Shown: positions 52,347 through 63,516 of the stretch, piece by piece
Layout: every line of letters starts with the position of its first letter
Position numbering within the stretch: position 1 is the stretch's first letter
Assembly: GCF_024498275.1 (NCBI RefSeq)
Contig: NZ_CP101809.1
Coordinates: forward strand, 434,001 to 498,000
From: Mycoplasmoides fastidiosum
Lineage (GTDB): Bacteria; Bacillota_I; Bacilli_A; Mycoplasmatales; Mycoplasmoidaceae
Direction: 5' to 3'
DNA length: 64,000 nucleotides
Notes under the pieces: model-generated
Seen by the model: only the letters and a program-made list of their open reading frames with translations
Database searches by the model: none
Told to the model about the DNA's origin: nothing
Position numbers and translations under genes: made by a program

Positions 52347-53132
52347 ATGCATTTAGATATTTTGTCTGAATTTTTAGGCACAATGGTCTTAATCCTGTTA
52401 GGGAACGGGGTTGGTTTTTCGGTTAGTCATTCCCGAATGTTTGCTAACCAACCAGGTAAATGGGTTGTAATCGCGTTTGCTTGGGGTTTTGCGGTAATGA
52501 TGGGCGTGATTGTTTCTCAAGCATTAAACGGAGTGGCTCATTTAAACCCTGCAGTTACGTTGTTTGCTTGAATTAGTAATCCTGAATTTGCTAGTGGTTT
52601 AGGTGGAGCTTTACCTGTAGTTTATATTTTGGCCCAGTTTGGTGGAGCAATGTTTGGACAAATGGTTTTAGATTTCATTAACTGAAAACACATTGTGGAA
52701 ACTGATGCGGCGATTGTCCGCAGCACCCACTGTACTGGACCAGCTTTCACTAATGGAGGTAAAGACCGGGCAGTTGTATTTAATTTTGCTTATGAATTAG
52801 TTGGTACTTTAACTTTAGTTGGCTTAATTCTGGCTTTTGGTCGGGGCAATAATTCCCAATCCTTAAGTTCATTAGGACCAATTCCTGTAACTTTATTAGT
52901 GGTTGTGATCGGGATGTCTATTGGTTCATCTACTGGTTATGCAATTAATCCAGCTCGGGATTTAGGACCCCGCATTGTTTATTTTTTCCTGGAAAAATTC
53001 GCCTATCCCATCAAACAAAAACCAACGATTGGCGCGAATTTTCAATACGGCTGATTACCAGTTTTAGCACCTGCATTAGGGGGTATTATTATCGGGCTAT
53101 TTGGTTTATTACCAAATGTTGCTGCTGCTTAA
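52347..53132 (+). CDS. glpF: Glycerol facilitator (aquaporin family)
   Basis: A 261-residue membrane channel for glycerol uptake. It has the two pore signatures of the family, NPA at residues 67-69 (HLNPAVTLF) and 201-203 (AINPARDLGPR); the Asp after the second NPAR is typical of glycerol-conducting members. About six membrane helices are visible, with the family's repeated half structure. It starts one base after glpK ends. A 40-base palindromic terminator follows. The pair would import and trap glycerol. Confidence 0.96.
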
Positions 53133-53154
53133 TACAGGGTTTGTAGTCACGATT

Positions 53155-53194
53155 AACAAAAAACACAAATGAAATTTCATTTGTGTTTTTTGTT
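53155..53194 (+). terminator. Intrinsic terminator after glpF
   Basis: A 40-base perfect inverted repeat (arms AACAAAAAACACAAATGAAA and its complement) with T-run, 22 bases after glpF. The symmetric A- and T-runs would work in both directions. Confidence 0.9.
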
Positions 53195-53447
53195 GAATGA
53201 AGACAACAACCACGGATTAATCAATCAAAAATGCAACACTGGAATAACGAGATTGAAAAATAATTTTGGGTCGGATTAATTCTGTAAATTAATGTTAAAA
53301 AAATTCGCTTTTTGAGTCAAATTAACTTAATAAATAAGTGCAGCAATTATTAGTCAAAATTATTGAACTAACTAGGTATTAATGGGTTCTTTTGCCCCCT
53401 GATAACCCAGTGTTCTTTCTAACCAGCTCCAGAAGCGATTGAATTTT

Positions 53448-53456
53448 TGGTATAAT
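53448..53456 (+). promoter_or_regulatory. Extended -10 promoter of the pyrG operon
   Basis: TGGTATAAT, a TGn-extended consensus -10, 32 bases before the pyrG start. No clear -35. The stretch 53195-53447 shows no gene. Confidence 0.6.
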
Positions 53457-53488
53457 TAATAGTTTAAATTTAGTTAGATTGCAAGCAT

Positions 53489-55105
53489 ATGAACAAGACA
53501 AAAATTATTGTCATCACTGGTGGAGTTTTCTCGTCATTAGGTAAAGGAATTGCAGCGGCCAGTTTGGGCCGAATTTTGAAAGAAAAGGGCTTTAAAGTTG
53601 GTGCGCTCAAACTTGATCCATATTTAAATTTAGATCCTGGCACAATGTCGCCCTACCAACATGGTGAAGTTTTTGTAACTGATGATGGAGCAGAAACCGA
53701 TTTAGACTTAGGTCACTACGAACGCTTTTTGGATTATAAAATTTCTAAGCTCTCATCATTATCAGCTGGCAAGATTTATGATTTAGTTTTAAAAAAAGAA
53801 CGAAATGGTGACTACAAAGGGAAAACGGTTCAAATTGTTCCCCATGTAACTGATGAAATTAAAAACCACATCACCCAGTTGTTAACAGTTCAAGCTGATT
53901 TGGACTTTTTAATGATTGAGGTTGGTGGTACTATTGGTGATATTGAATCACTACCCTTTGTTGAAGCTTTACGCCAATTCAAAAATTCTTATGGTCGCAC
54001 CAACATGATGTTCATTCACATGGCACCATTAGTAATGATTGATACTACCCAAGAACTAAAAACCAAACCAACCCAACATTCAATTAAATCATTACGTGAA
54101 CACGGCATTATTCCTGACTTATTAATCTTACGCATTAAACAACCTTTAGATGAACAGTTAAAAGAAAAAATTTCCATTACGTGTGACATTGAAGGTGATT
54201 CAATTTTTACGTGTGAAGATGTATCTAACATCTACTTAATTCCTGAATTGCTATACCGTCAAAATATCGATCAGAAGATTTTACAATTCTTTCATTTAAA
54301 CCAACCCCAAACCGATGATCATTTAACTAAATGAATGGGTTTTACCCAGAAAATCACCGCTCCTAAAAAATATGTTTGCCATCTGGGTTTAGTTGGTAAA
54401 TACACCGAATTACCCGATTCGTATTTATCAATTATTGAATCCTTCAAACTGGCTAGTTATGAATTAGATACCGAATTACAAATTGAACTATTTAATGCCG
54501 AACAGTTTGAAGATAAAAGTTTATTACCCGAAAAATTAGGTCATTGTGATGCAGTTTGTGTCCCGTATGGTTTTGGTGATCGGGGAGTAGAAGGTAAAAT
54601 TAATACGATTGAATACTGTCGAATTAATGATTTACCCTTTTTAGGAATTTGTTTAGGGATGCAGTTAGCGTGTATTGAATTTGCCCGCAACCAACTGCAT
54701 TATGCTGATGCTACTTCTACTGAATTTGATCCCCAAACAACCACGCCCATTTTTAAATTACAAAAAGATAAAGATGCTGAGATTAATTTAGGTGGAACTT
54801 TACGGTTAGGATCAGAACCGATTCATTTAAAACGTTCTAGTTTAACCTACCAAATTTACAACAATCCGGTTATTTCTGAACGCCACCGGCACCGTTATGA
54901 ATTTAATAATGATTTTGTTACTGAGTTTGAACAAGCTGGGTTTGTCTTTGCTGGCCAGTCAGTTCACGGGATGCAAGAAATCATTGAAATTCCCCAAAAC
55001 AAATTTTTTGTTGCTTGTCAGTTTCATCCTGAGTTTAATTCCAAACCTTTAAAGGTTGGCCCATTATTCACAGCTTTAATTAAAGCTGCCAGAAAAGAGA
55101 AATAA
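53489..55105 (+). CDS. pyrG: CTP synthase
   Basis: Makes CTP from UTP, ATP and glutamine; 538 residues, the usual length. The synthase domain starts ITGGVFSSLGKGIAAASLGR and contains KLDPYLNLDPGTMSPYQHGEVFV and EVGGTIGDIESLPF. The C-terminal glutamine amidotransferase has Cys388 (GICLGMQLA) and His513/Glu515 (CQFHPEF), the expected triad. The oxyanion-strand motif normally written PGGFGDRG reads P359-Y-G-F-G-DRG here, so one conserved Gly is Tyr. First gene of a closely packed operon; hisS starts 9 bases after its stop. Confidence 0.96.
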
Positions 55106-55114
55106 ACATTAATT

Positions 55115-56443
55115 ATGAATACTAATTACGTCAAACCCCGTGGTACTTTAGATTTGTATGGTGAAGAACAAAGCCAACACCAGTTTGTGATTGATAAATT
55201 AGTTGCTTTAGCTAATATTTATGGCTTTGCAAAAGTTAGTACGCCAATTTATGAATCTTCAAACGTGTTTAACCGTTCTTTAGGAGCAACTAGTGATTTA
55301 GTCCAAAAAGAATTTTTTGAACTAAAACCCCGCAAAGAAAACCGCAACTACGTCTTACGTCCCGAAGGAACCGCGCCAATTATGCGGATGATAAGTAATG
55401 AAAAATTATTATTCAAATTGCCTTGACCACTAAAGTTTTATTACCATGGTCCCATGTTTCGGTACGAACGACCCCAAGCGGGACGATTACGCCAATTTTA
55501 CCAATTTGGCGCTGAAGTCGTTGGCGCTGATTTTTTTAATTTTTTAGAAGTAATCGAATTTTGCCAACAGATTGTTGATGAGTGAAACTTATCAGGAAAA
55601 GTGAAGCTCCACATTAATTATTTGGGTAATGATGAAACTAAACTAAAATGAAACGAAGCATTAAAAGCTCATTTTAGCGAACACTTACACGAATTATCTC
55701 CCATCAACCAAGCCCGGGTGAATACTAATCCCCTACGAATTTTAGATGATAAAAACGACCAACACTTAGAATGTGTGCAAAACGCTCCAACCGCATTAGA
55801 TTTTTTATCTGAGTCTGATCAAGCAGCTTTTGACCGAATTACCCGAGCTTTAAGAAAATTAGGAATTAAATTCGAAATTGATCATAAATTAGTCCGTGGG
55901 TTTGATTATTATTCTGGGTTTGTGTTTGAATTTATTTACACTGGAAGGGGTTTAGAAGGACAAGACACCTTAATTGGTGGGGGTGAATATAAACAAATTC
56001 TGAAGGAATTTGGTGATCCCAATGATGCGACTTGTTTGGGTTTTGCCATTGGTGTGGAACGAATGTTAGTGGTTTTAAAAGCAAACCGCTTTAAATTTCC
56101 AGCTTATAAACCAGTTGATATTTATGTCGCTTGTATGGTTGATGAGGTTGATGGTGATTTTATTAAATTAATGTGAAAACTCCGCCAAGCCCGCGTGCGT
56201 TTAGTTGTTAACTATTCGATTAAAAAATGGACCAAACACCTGAAAATCTATGATAGTTACAACAAACCAATCATGATGATTTATGGCGAACAAGAACAAG
56301 AACGAGGTATTGTAACAATCCAAGATTTACAGACACGGGTAAAAACAACAGTTAAATTAACCGAACCTAATGAAGTTTTAGCCGTGATGAGTCAAGTTGA
56401 TCTTGAGCGATGAAGCAATAACATCTTGTATAAGAAAGAATAA
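55115..56443 (+). CDS. hisS: Histidyl-tRNA synthetase
   Basis: Class II synthetase charging tRNA-His; 442 residues. [12 protein letters not shown] lies near 88, motif 2 [20 protein letters not shown] at about 115-134, the histidine-binding segment [16 protein letters not shown] near 256-271, and motif 3 [10 protein letters not shown] near 308. The second histidine signature, usually GGRYD, reads GGGEYKQ (about 287-293). A C-terminal anticodon-binding domain follows. It lies between pyrG (9-base gap) and aspS (3-base gap), as part of one operon. Confidence 0.95.
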
Positions 56444-56446
56444 TTT

Positions 56447-58192
56447 ATGAACTCCCTTTTAGAACAGCGGACATGAATCGCTACAATTGCTAATGAAACT
56501 TATCTAGAACAACCCGTTGTTCTGGCGGGGTTTTTACGACAAAAGCGTAAACTAGGAAAATTATGTTTTGTGGTTTTAACTGATACCACCGGCTCAATGC
56601 AACTGGTGTTTCAGCAAGAACTGTTAGACCAAATTTTCCAAGTTCCTAAAGAATCAGTGATTTGTGTAACCGGAACATTAAAAATTCGGAAGGACATTAA
56701 TCCTGAACAACAATTTGGTCAATTTGAAGTAGTGGTAAAGCAGTTAACGGTTTTAAATCCAGCCCAAAAAACTCCACCTTTTACCATTGATGAAATTTTG
56801 AATGTGACCGAAGACACCACTTTAAAATACCGGTATTTATTTTTTCGCACTACTAAAGCAGCTGCTCATTTAAAAGCCCGTTCCCAAATTATTAACTATT
56901 TACGCAATTTTTTATTGACTGCTGATTTCACTGAAGTTAATACCCCAATTCTGGGTCGTTCCACTCCCGAAGGAGCACGGGATTATTTGGTGCCCGTGCG
57001 TTCAAAAACAGCAGCTAAAGGGTTTGCTTTACCCCAATCACCCCAATTGTACAAACAGTTGTTAATGGTTGGCGGATTAGAACGGTACTTCCAGTTTGCG
57101 ACTAATTTTCGGGATGAAGATTTACGCGCGGATCGTCAACCCGAATTTACCCAATTAGATTTGGAAGTTGCTTATTCTAACACCCCCCAATTCATGACAT
57201 TAATTGAGACAATGTTTAGTGATTTGTGAGCCAAGTTTTTTCAAACTAAACTAGTTACTCCATTTGTGAAAATGAGTTATGCAGAATGTTTAGCTGATTA
57301 TGGAACCGATAAACCCGATTTACGATTTGGGTTAAAAATTGCGCACTTACCTAATTTCCCCGCTACCAAATGAAACCAAAACCAAAGTACCCAATTTAGT
57401 CATAAAGCTATTTTTGTTCCCGAACAAAATTTAAGTCGTCAAAAATTAGACGAAATTAAGTTGATGCTGAAAAACCAGCACCAACTTCATTATGTTTTGA
57501 TCGGAATTAATTTGGAAGCCACTCCTAAAGGAGATTTATTTAAACCCGAATTAGTTGAATGAACCCAGCAGTATTTAACTGCTCAAACTTTACCAGGGAC
57601 TTTAATTGTTGTGGCTGGGGATGAACCCAATTTAACAAGTGGCATGGGAGCTTTACGTTCTTATTTAGGTGATTTATTTAATTTAAAAAATCCGGATGAA
57701 TTCCGGTTTTTATGGGTTACTGATTGACCATTGTTTGAATGGAATCCCACTGAAAACAAATGGGATTCTGCACACAATCCTTTTACTTCACCAACAGCTG
57801 GGTCTTTATCCACTTTTGCTACCCAACCCGAACAAGCTAAAGCTGATGCTTATGATTTGGTTTTAAACGGTTTAGAATTAGGTTCAGGTGCAAAACGAAT
57901 TACTGATCCGAATTTACAACACCAATTATTTAATTTTCTAGGTTTAGACCAAGCAACCACCGAACACGCTTTTGGTTGATTTTTAGAAGCTTATCAATAT
58001 GGTGCTCCGCCTCACCAGGGAATTGGATTAGGAATTGAACGGTTATTACAAATCATGTTAAAAACCCCAACTATTCGTGATGTTATTGCCTTTCCTAAAA
58101 ATAACCAAGGCATTGACACGATGCAAAATACCCCATCTGCTTTCAGCGAAGAACAACTGGAAATTCTGCATTTGACTAACTGAAAAAAATAG
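56447..58192 (+). CDS. aspS: Aspartyl-tRNA synthetase
   Basis: Class II synthetase charging tRNA-Asp; 581 residues. An N-terminal OB-fold anticodon domain ([21 protein letters not shown]) is followed by [15 protein letters not shown], motif 2 [20 protein letters not shown] near 221, the insertion domain, WVTDWPLFEW, NPFTSP, and motif 3 [16 protein letters not shown] near 519. The start ATG is three bases after hisS. The hisS-aspS order is also found in the pneumoniae group. Confidence 0.96.
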
Positions 58193-58197
58193 GATTC

Positions 58198-60474
58198 ATG
58201 ATGATTTACAATCACAATTTAATCGAAAAAAAATGACAAAAATACTGGGAAGAACAAGACACTTACCGGTTTGTTGATTCTGCTGATAAACCCAAATATT
58301 ATGCTTTAGACATGTTTCCCTATCCTTCTGGAGCCGGAATTCATGTCGGGCATTTAAAGGGTTATTTAGCGACTGAAATTATTAGCCGTTACAAAAAAGC
58401 TTTAGGTTTTGATGTTTTACACCCGATTGGTTGGGATGCGTTTGGTTTACCAGCAGAACAATATGCTTTAAAAACGGGTAATCATCCAGGTACTTTCACT
58501 GATCAAAACATCAATAATTTTCGCAACCAAATTAAAAAACTGGGATTTTGTTTTGATTTAAAAAAAGAAGTTTGCACAACTGATCCTGAATACTACCGGT
58601 TTACCCAGTGAATTTTTATTAAACTATTTGAAGCCGGATTAGCTGAAGTGCAAAAAACAACAGTTAACTGGTGTCCGGATTTAGGGAGTGTGTTATCCAA
58701 CGAAGAAATCATCATTCAAAATGGGGTCAAGCTTTCTGAACGCGGGGAATTTCCAGTTGTGCTCAAACCGATGAAACAATGGGTTTTAAAAATCACTCAA
58801 TACGCGGATAAATTATTAGAAGGTTTAGATGAATTAGACTGGCCCGAAGGCATTAAAGAACACCAACGGAACTGAATTGGGCGACAAGAAAAATACCAAT
58901 TCTTGATGCAATATGCTGATTTTGGATTTGGTTTAAACTTAAGTTATGCTTCTAACATTCACCAGTTAACCGGAGTATTAACTAATGAATTTAGTGTCTT
59001 AACCAGACGATTAAAACAAGATCCTAGCTTAAACCAACAAATTACTAATTTTTATCAAGATCCCCAACAAACCCAAAATTTCAAACTGGATGTTCAAGTA
59101 ATCAATGCCGCCTACAACATTCAAGTTCCTGTGGTGTTAACAAAAAATCTGGATGAAAAAAATCCCGAAATTGTACCAATGTTTGCTGCTCCAGAAGCAG
59201 ATCTGGTTGATCCAACGACCGAAACCAATTTGCTAGCCCAAGATTTAAACAAGCACTTCCAAAAGGTTGTGACCTATAAATTGCGCGACTGAATTTTTAG
59301 TCGCCAACGTTACTGGGGTGAACCAATTCCGATTGTTTTTGATCAACATGATCAACCCCATGTTGATTATAATTTACCACTTATCCTTCCTGATTTAGAT
59401 AAAGTACAGCCATCTAAAGATGGACGTTCACCTTTAGTACACGCAACTGCTTGGTTAAGTTTGGAAAAAGATGGACAAAAATTTACTCGGGAAACCAATA
59501 CCATGCCTAACTGAGCTGGTTCTTGTTGGTATTATGTGGGCTACTTATTAAAAAACCGGACAACCGGAACTTATGCAGCCATTGACACACCTGAAACTTA
59601 TCAATTATTGAAACGCTGGTTACCAGTTGATGTTTATATTGGTGGTCAAGAACATGCGGTTTTACACTTGTTATACGCCCGTTTCTGACACCGGTTCTTA
59701 TATGACATCGGAATTTTTCCAACTAAAGAACCATTTCAAAAATTATTTAACCAAGGCATGATTTTAGGTCCCGATGGTTCTAAAATGTCCAAATCAAAAG
59801 GCAACATTGTTTCTACAGATGAAATTGCTGAATCTCACGGAGCTGATGCGTTGCGGTTATACGAATGTTTCATGGGCCCAGTGGCTCATTCAATGCCATG
59901 AAGTGAATCGGGTTTAAATGCAATTCGGAAATGAATTGACCGCGTTTATGGAACGTTTTTACAACTAGATCAATTTCAACGCGTTAATGACGATGATTTA
60001 ACCATGCAAAAACTAGAAGCCCAGTTGATTAAGAACTTTGAGAGTTGTGTCGACCGCTTTAGTTTTAATATCGGGGTGAGTGAGATGATGGTTTTCATTA
60101 ATTACTTGAATGATCATAAAACTTATTCACTACAAGCTTTGAAAACTTTTGTCCAAATTTTAAGTTTTTATGCTCCATTTTTGGGTGAAGAATTATGACA
60201 AAATTTCTTACACCAACCCGATTCAGTTTATTTTGCAACTTGACCCCGCTTTAATCCTGATGTACTAGTTGATGAGCAAGTTGATTTAGCAGTTACAGTT
60301 AATGGAAAATTTGTCAACCTTGTAAAAGTTCAACGCGATGCTGCTGAAGCAACAGTAACGCCATTAGTTCTAGCCGATCCTAAAGTAGCCCACCGAATTC
60401 AGGATCAAGTGGTTAAAAAACAAGTTTATGTTGTCAACAAAATTTTTAATTTAATTATTGAGCCCAAACACTAA
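58198..60474 (+). CDS. leuS: Leucyl-tRNA synthetase with degenerate editing domain
   Basis: Class I synthetase charging tRNA-Leu; 758 residues, short for the family (usually about 800-870). Catalytic signatures are intact: HVGH at 49-52 ([13 protein letters not shown]), [23 protein letters not shown] and KMSKS at 529-533. The connective insertion between NWIGR (W226) and [10 protein letters not shown] (W365) is only about 140 residues. The hallmark editing motifs, a TRPDT loop and GTGAVMAVPAHDERD, are absent; the matching places read SNIHQLTG and [15 protein letters not shown]. Editing of mischarged tRNA is thus probably lost, as is known for several mycoplasmas. Two tandem ATGs (58198, 58201) can start it. 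Confidence 0.95.
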
Positions 60475-60476
60475 CC

Positions 60477-61325
60477 ATGGAATTCAACAAATTTAAACCA
60501 AATGAATTCGTCTTTCAAAATAAGCAAATTCATCTAACCCCAGCTGGACGCCAAAAAGTTTATCGTCCTAAAAAAATTACTGGATCACGACTGGGAGCAA
60601 TTTTGGGGGTTGATGAATACAGTTCACCCTTTCAAGTTTGGTGTGACATGATGGGGTTTTTCAAAACTACTCCTGATCCCTTCTTTTTAAATGCAGGAAT
60701 TGTAATTGAACCTAAATTGCGGGAATTTGTTGAATCTAAACTGAATTGTAAATTTCAGTCTTATCATGGTCCAGATGTGGGCTTTGATGTGTTTAAAACC
60801 AATAAATACTTTGGGGGCATGCCTGATGGTGAACCATTAGACCCCCAAACCAATCAAGTTAATTACGAATCTAACATTCCGATGTTAGAAATCAAAACAA
60901 CTTCTATTGATGAATATTTCTGAACTAAGCGCGATAACGAATTAGTTTTAGAACGTGATGAAAACGGGTTGCCTTTGATTAAATCAGAGGGCACACGATT
61001 TAGTAAGTGGATTGATCAAAAACACATTAAAATTCGTAATAGTTACATGTTTCAATTGGGGTTATACCTTTATTTACGCAACCAAACAAAAGGCTTGTTT
61101 TGTGTTGCTTTTTTAGAAACTGCCGACTATTTAAATCCTGAAAATTTTGATCTTAATAAAAACATTGTCTTATTAGAAGAATTTGAAATGGATCGGCAAA
61201 GTTTTCAAGCCGCGATTGATTATGCACAAGCTTGGTATGAAGCCCACATTGTAACCGGAATTAGTCCGGAAATGAGTTCAGCTGATTTAGAGTGATTTAG
61301 TTATGGGTATCCGCATTTAAAATAA
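60477..61325 (+). CDS. YqaJ-type nuclease (putative viral-like recombinase)
   Basis: 282 residues with the lambda-exonuclease/YqaJ fold signature: KITGSRLGAILGVDEYSSPF (33-52), E78 in NAGIVIEPKLREF, D117 in GGMPDGE, and E138-I-K140 in MLEIKTTS, the metal-binding set of PD-(D/E)XK nucleases. Related proteins are annotated across mycoplasmas as putative nucleases. The family resects double-stranded ends for recombination, but this member's substrate is unknown. The ATG is two bases after the leuS stop, and the DHH phosphoesterase follows after six bases, so it is embedded in the operon. No recombinase (Bet/RecT type) gene lies beside it. Confidence 0.8.
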
Positions 61326-61331
61326 CTGTCT

Positions 61332-62420
61332 ATGCTAGAAAAAAATTTCATTAAAAACTTTTTAGAAAAAATTAAACACGCGGATCAAATCGCGATTTTT
61401 TGTCACCGCCAACCTGATTTTGATGCTTTAGGTACAGCTTATGCGATGTATCAATGATTAGTTGATAATTTTGGTAAAGAAGATAAACGCATTTATTTAA
61501 TGGTTCCTGATGATGCATTAAAAAGTCAAGATGAAATTTTATTCCCCCCGTTAGACAAACTGGCTACTTCCAAAGAACTGAGTAATGCTTTAGGGATTAT
61601 TTTGGATACGGCTAATGAAAGCCGAGTGTTAACTTCATTACATACCGCATGTAAAGAATTAATTGCAATTGATCACCACCCTCGTTCTGAACGGTTTACC
61701 CAGTTGGAATTTATTGACCCAACCTATCCAGCCACAGCCCAAATTTTGGCGGAATTATTTGAATGATTAGAAGAAAAAGAGAATTATATTTTTCGTTCAG
61801 TTGTTGCCCAATATTTGTATGCAGGTATTATTACTGATACTAACAACATGTTAAGCCCAGCGGTTTTACCGTCAACTTTTGAAGTGATGGGTCGATTAGT
61901 TTTACGGGGGATTAACCGAAATTTAGTTCATGATGCAATTTTCATGCAAAACTTAACCCAGAAAAAATTTAGTGGGCATGTAATTGAACAAATCAAGATT
62001 ACCAAAAATGGTTTAGCTTACGCCATCATTTCTAAAAAAGATAGTCAAAAATATATGGTTGAAGATATTCCCACGATTGTTCCAATTTTGGCTAACATTC
62101 ATAATGTGGAAATTTGAACTAGTTTAATGTATGATTTTGAATTCAAAAAATGAAAAGCTTCAATTCGTTCTCGGGATGTGCAAATCAATGCTATTGCCCG
62201 GGAATTTGGTGGGGGAGGTCATAAAAAATCAGCCGCCACAGTTTTTGAAAAAAAGCGGGACTATTTCAAATTATTAGCCCGTTTAAACCAGTATTTGTAC
62301 GAACTTGGTTATAAAAATACTTCAATTAATGAAGCCAACGCTAGCAGCGGGTATTTAATGTGACACCAGTGATTTAGTTTTCCGTTTGAAAAGAAAAAGA
62401 AAAAGTATGAAGAAAAATAA
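61332..62420 (+). CDS. DHH-family phosphoesterase (NrnA-like)
   Basis: 362 residues. DHH motifs: D29-F-D31-ALG, LD92-TAN, D114-H-H116-P, GIITDTN, and the DHHA1 glycine motif GGGGHKKSA at 293-301. This is the pattern of NrnA/MgpA-type enzymes that degrade short oligonucleotides and dephosphorylate pAp; c-di-AMP cleavage is possible in some relatives. It starts 6 bases after the nuclease gene. Its last 14 bases overlap the next gene, including the Lys-rich C-terminus (FEKKKKKYEEK). Confidence 0.88.
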
Positions 62421-63516
62421 AGCAAAAATTTTCACTGGATTAGCTGGAATTAATTATTGCTTTTTTTTATTAACTTTAAGTTTTCCCATTTATTTATTAA
62501 TTTTTTTTCAAGCTTTTTTTGGAGCCCAAAAAATTGCATCCCAACCAAAACCTGATTCAGCCCCAACAATCACTTTTGATTGGAAGATACGGTGCAAAAT
62601 TTGATGATCAGAACATAAACAAACAATCATGAACTACCAACTTTTAAGTACAGCAATGGTGGGTTCTTTTATTATCAGTTTGGTTCTTATTCTTCTTGAT
62701 TGGGATGGGTTTTTGGTTTTATGCAATTTATTAATTGCAACTTGATTAGTGAGTTATTTTGGATGACAGTTTTATCAAACTAAAAAAAACCAACCTGCTC
62801 CACCTAAAATAGTTTTGGGTGGAGCTGATCAGTACAAACAAAAAGTTTTGGGATTAATTTATTTATTGGCTACTTTTATCATTAGTGGCATTTGTTTAAT
62901 TTTATTTTTTGTTTTGAACCAAAATAAAATTAGCACAATTGATGGTATTAGTTTTTATCATAATACTAGTCAATTAAGTTTTGTACATACTGCACCGGTG
63001 CCTGAAATTAATGATTTCAATGTTTTTTTTCAAGATCTAAATTTAGCTTATGGCGCAGTGGGATTTAATACGACTTTATTTTTAGTCGGAATTTTAACTG
63101 CTGGATTGTCATGATGAATTGGCATTAGTGGACTTGTTTGATTATTTATCACTCAAACTTATCAACCAGTGATTTTTTTAATTACTTATCATTTAAATAA
63201 TGCTTGAACTTGGGGAGCATTATTTGCTTTTTTTGTTGGTTTTGGGATTGCTACTGTGTTAAAATGATGATTGAAAAATCATATTAATTTTTTCAAAAAT
63301 TTTCAAAATAATTACCGGTGAATTACTGGTTTATCCAGTTTAATTTTTAATTGAATTTTATTTGGCTCAACATACTTTCATCATTATGCATGAACAGTAG
63401 CTCCACTTGTTTTAGCGCTTATTTGTTGAGTTGTGTTTATTGTGATTAACAGCAGTGTTTATTATTATCGTCAGCAATTAAAACCAATTTACAGTCATTG
63501 ATTTTTTTATGAATAA
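62407..63516 (+). CDS. Polytopic membrane protein of unknown function
   Basis: 369 residues with about eight or nine hydrophobic helices, for example GINYCFFLLTLSFPIYLLIF (about 14-33), AMVGSFIISLVLILLDW, LGLIYLLATFIISGICLILF, LFAFFVGFGIATVL and VAPLVLALICWVVFIVI. I recognise no family. The ATG at 62407 lies inside the end of the DHH gene, after an A/G-rich stretch that may act as a ribosome site; an upstream in-frame TTG at 62386 is less likely. The stop overlaps the dinB start by eight bases, so it is probably translated in step with both neighbours. Confidence 0.8.
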
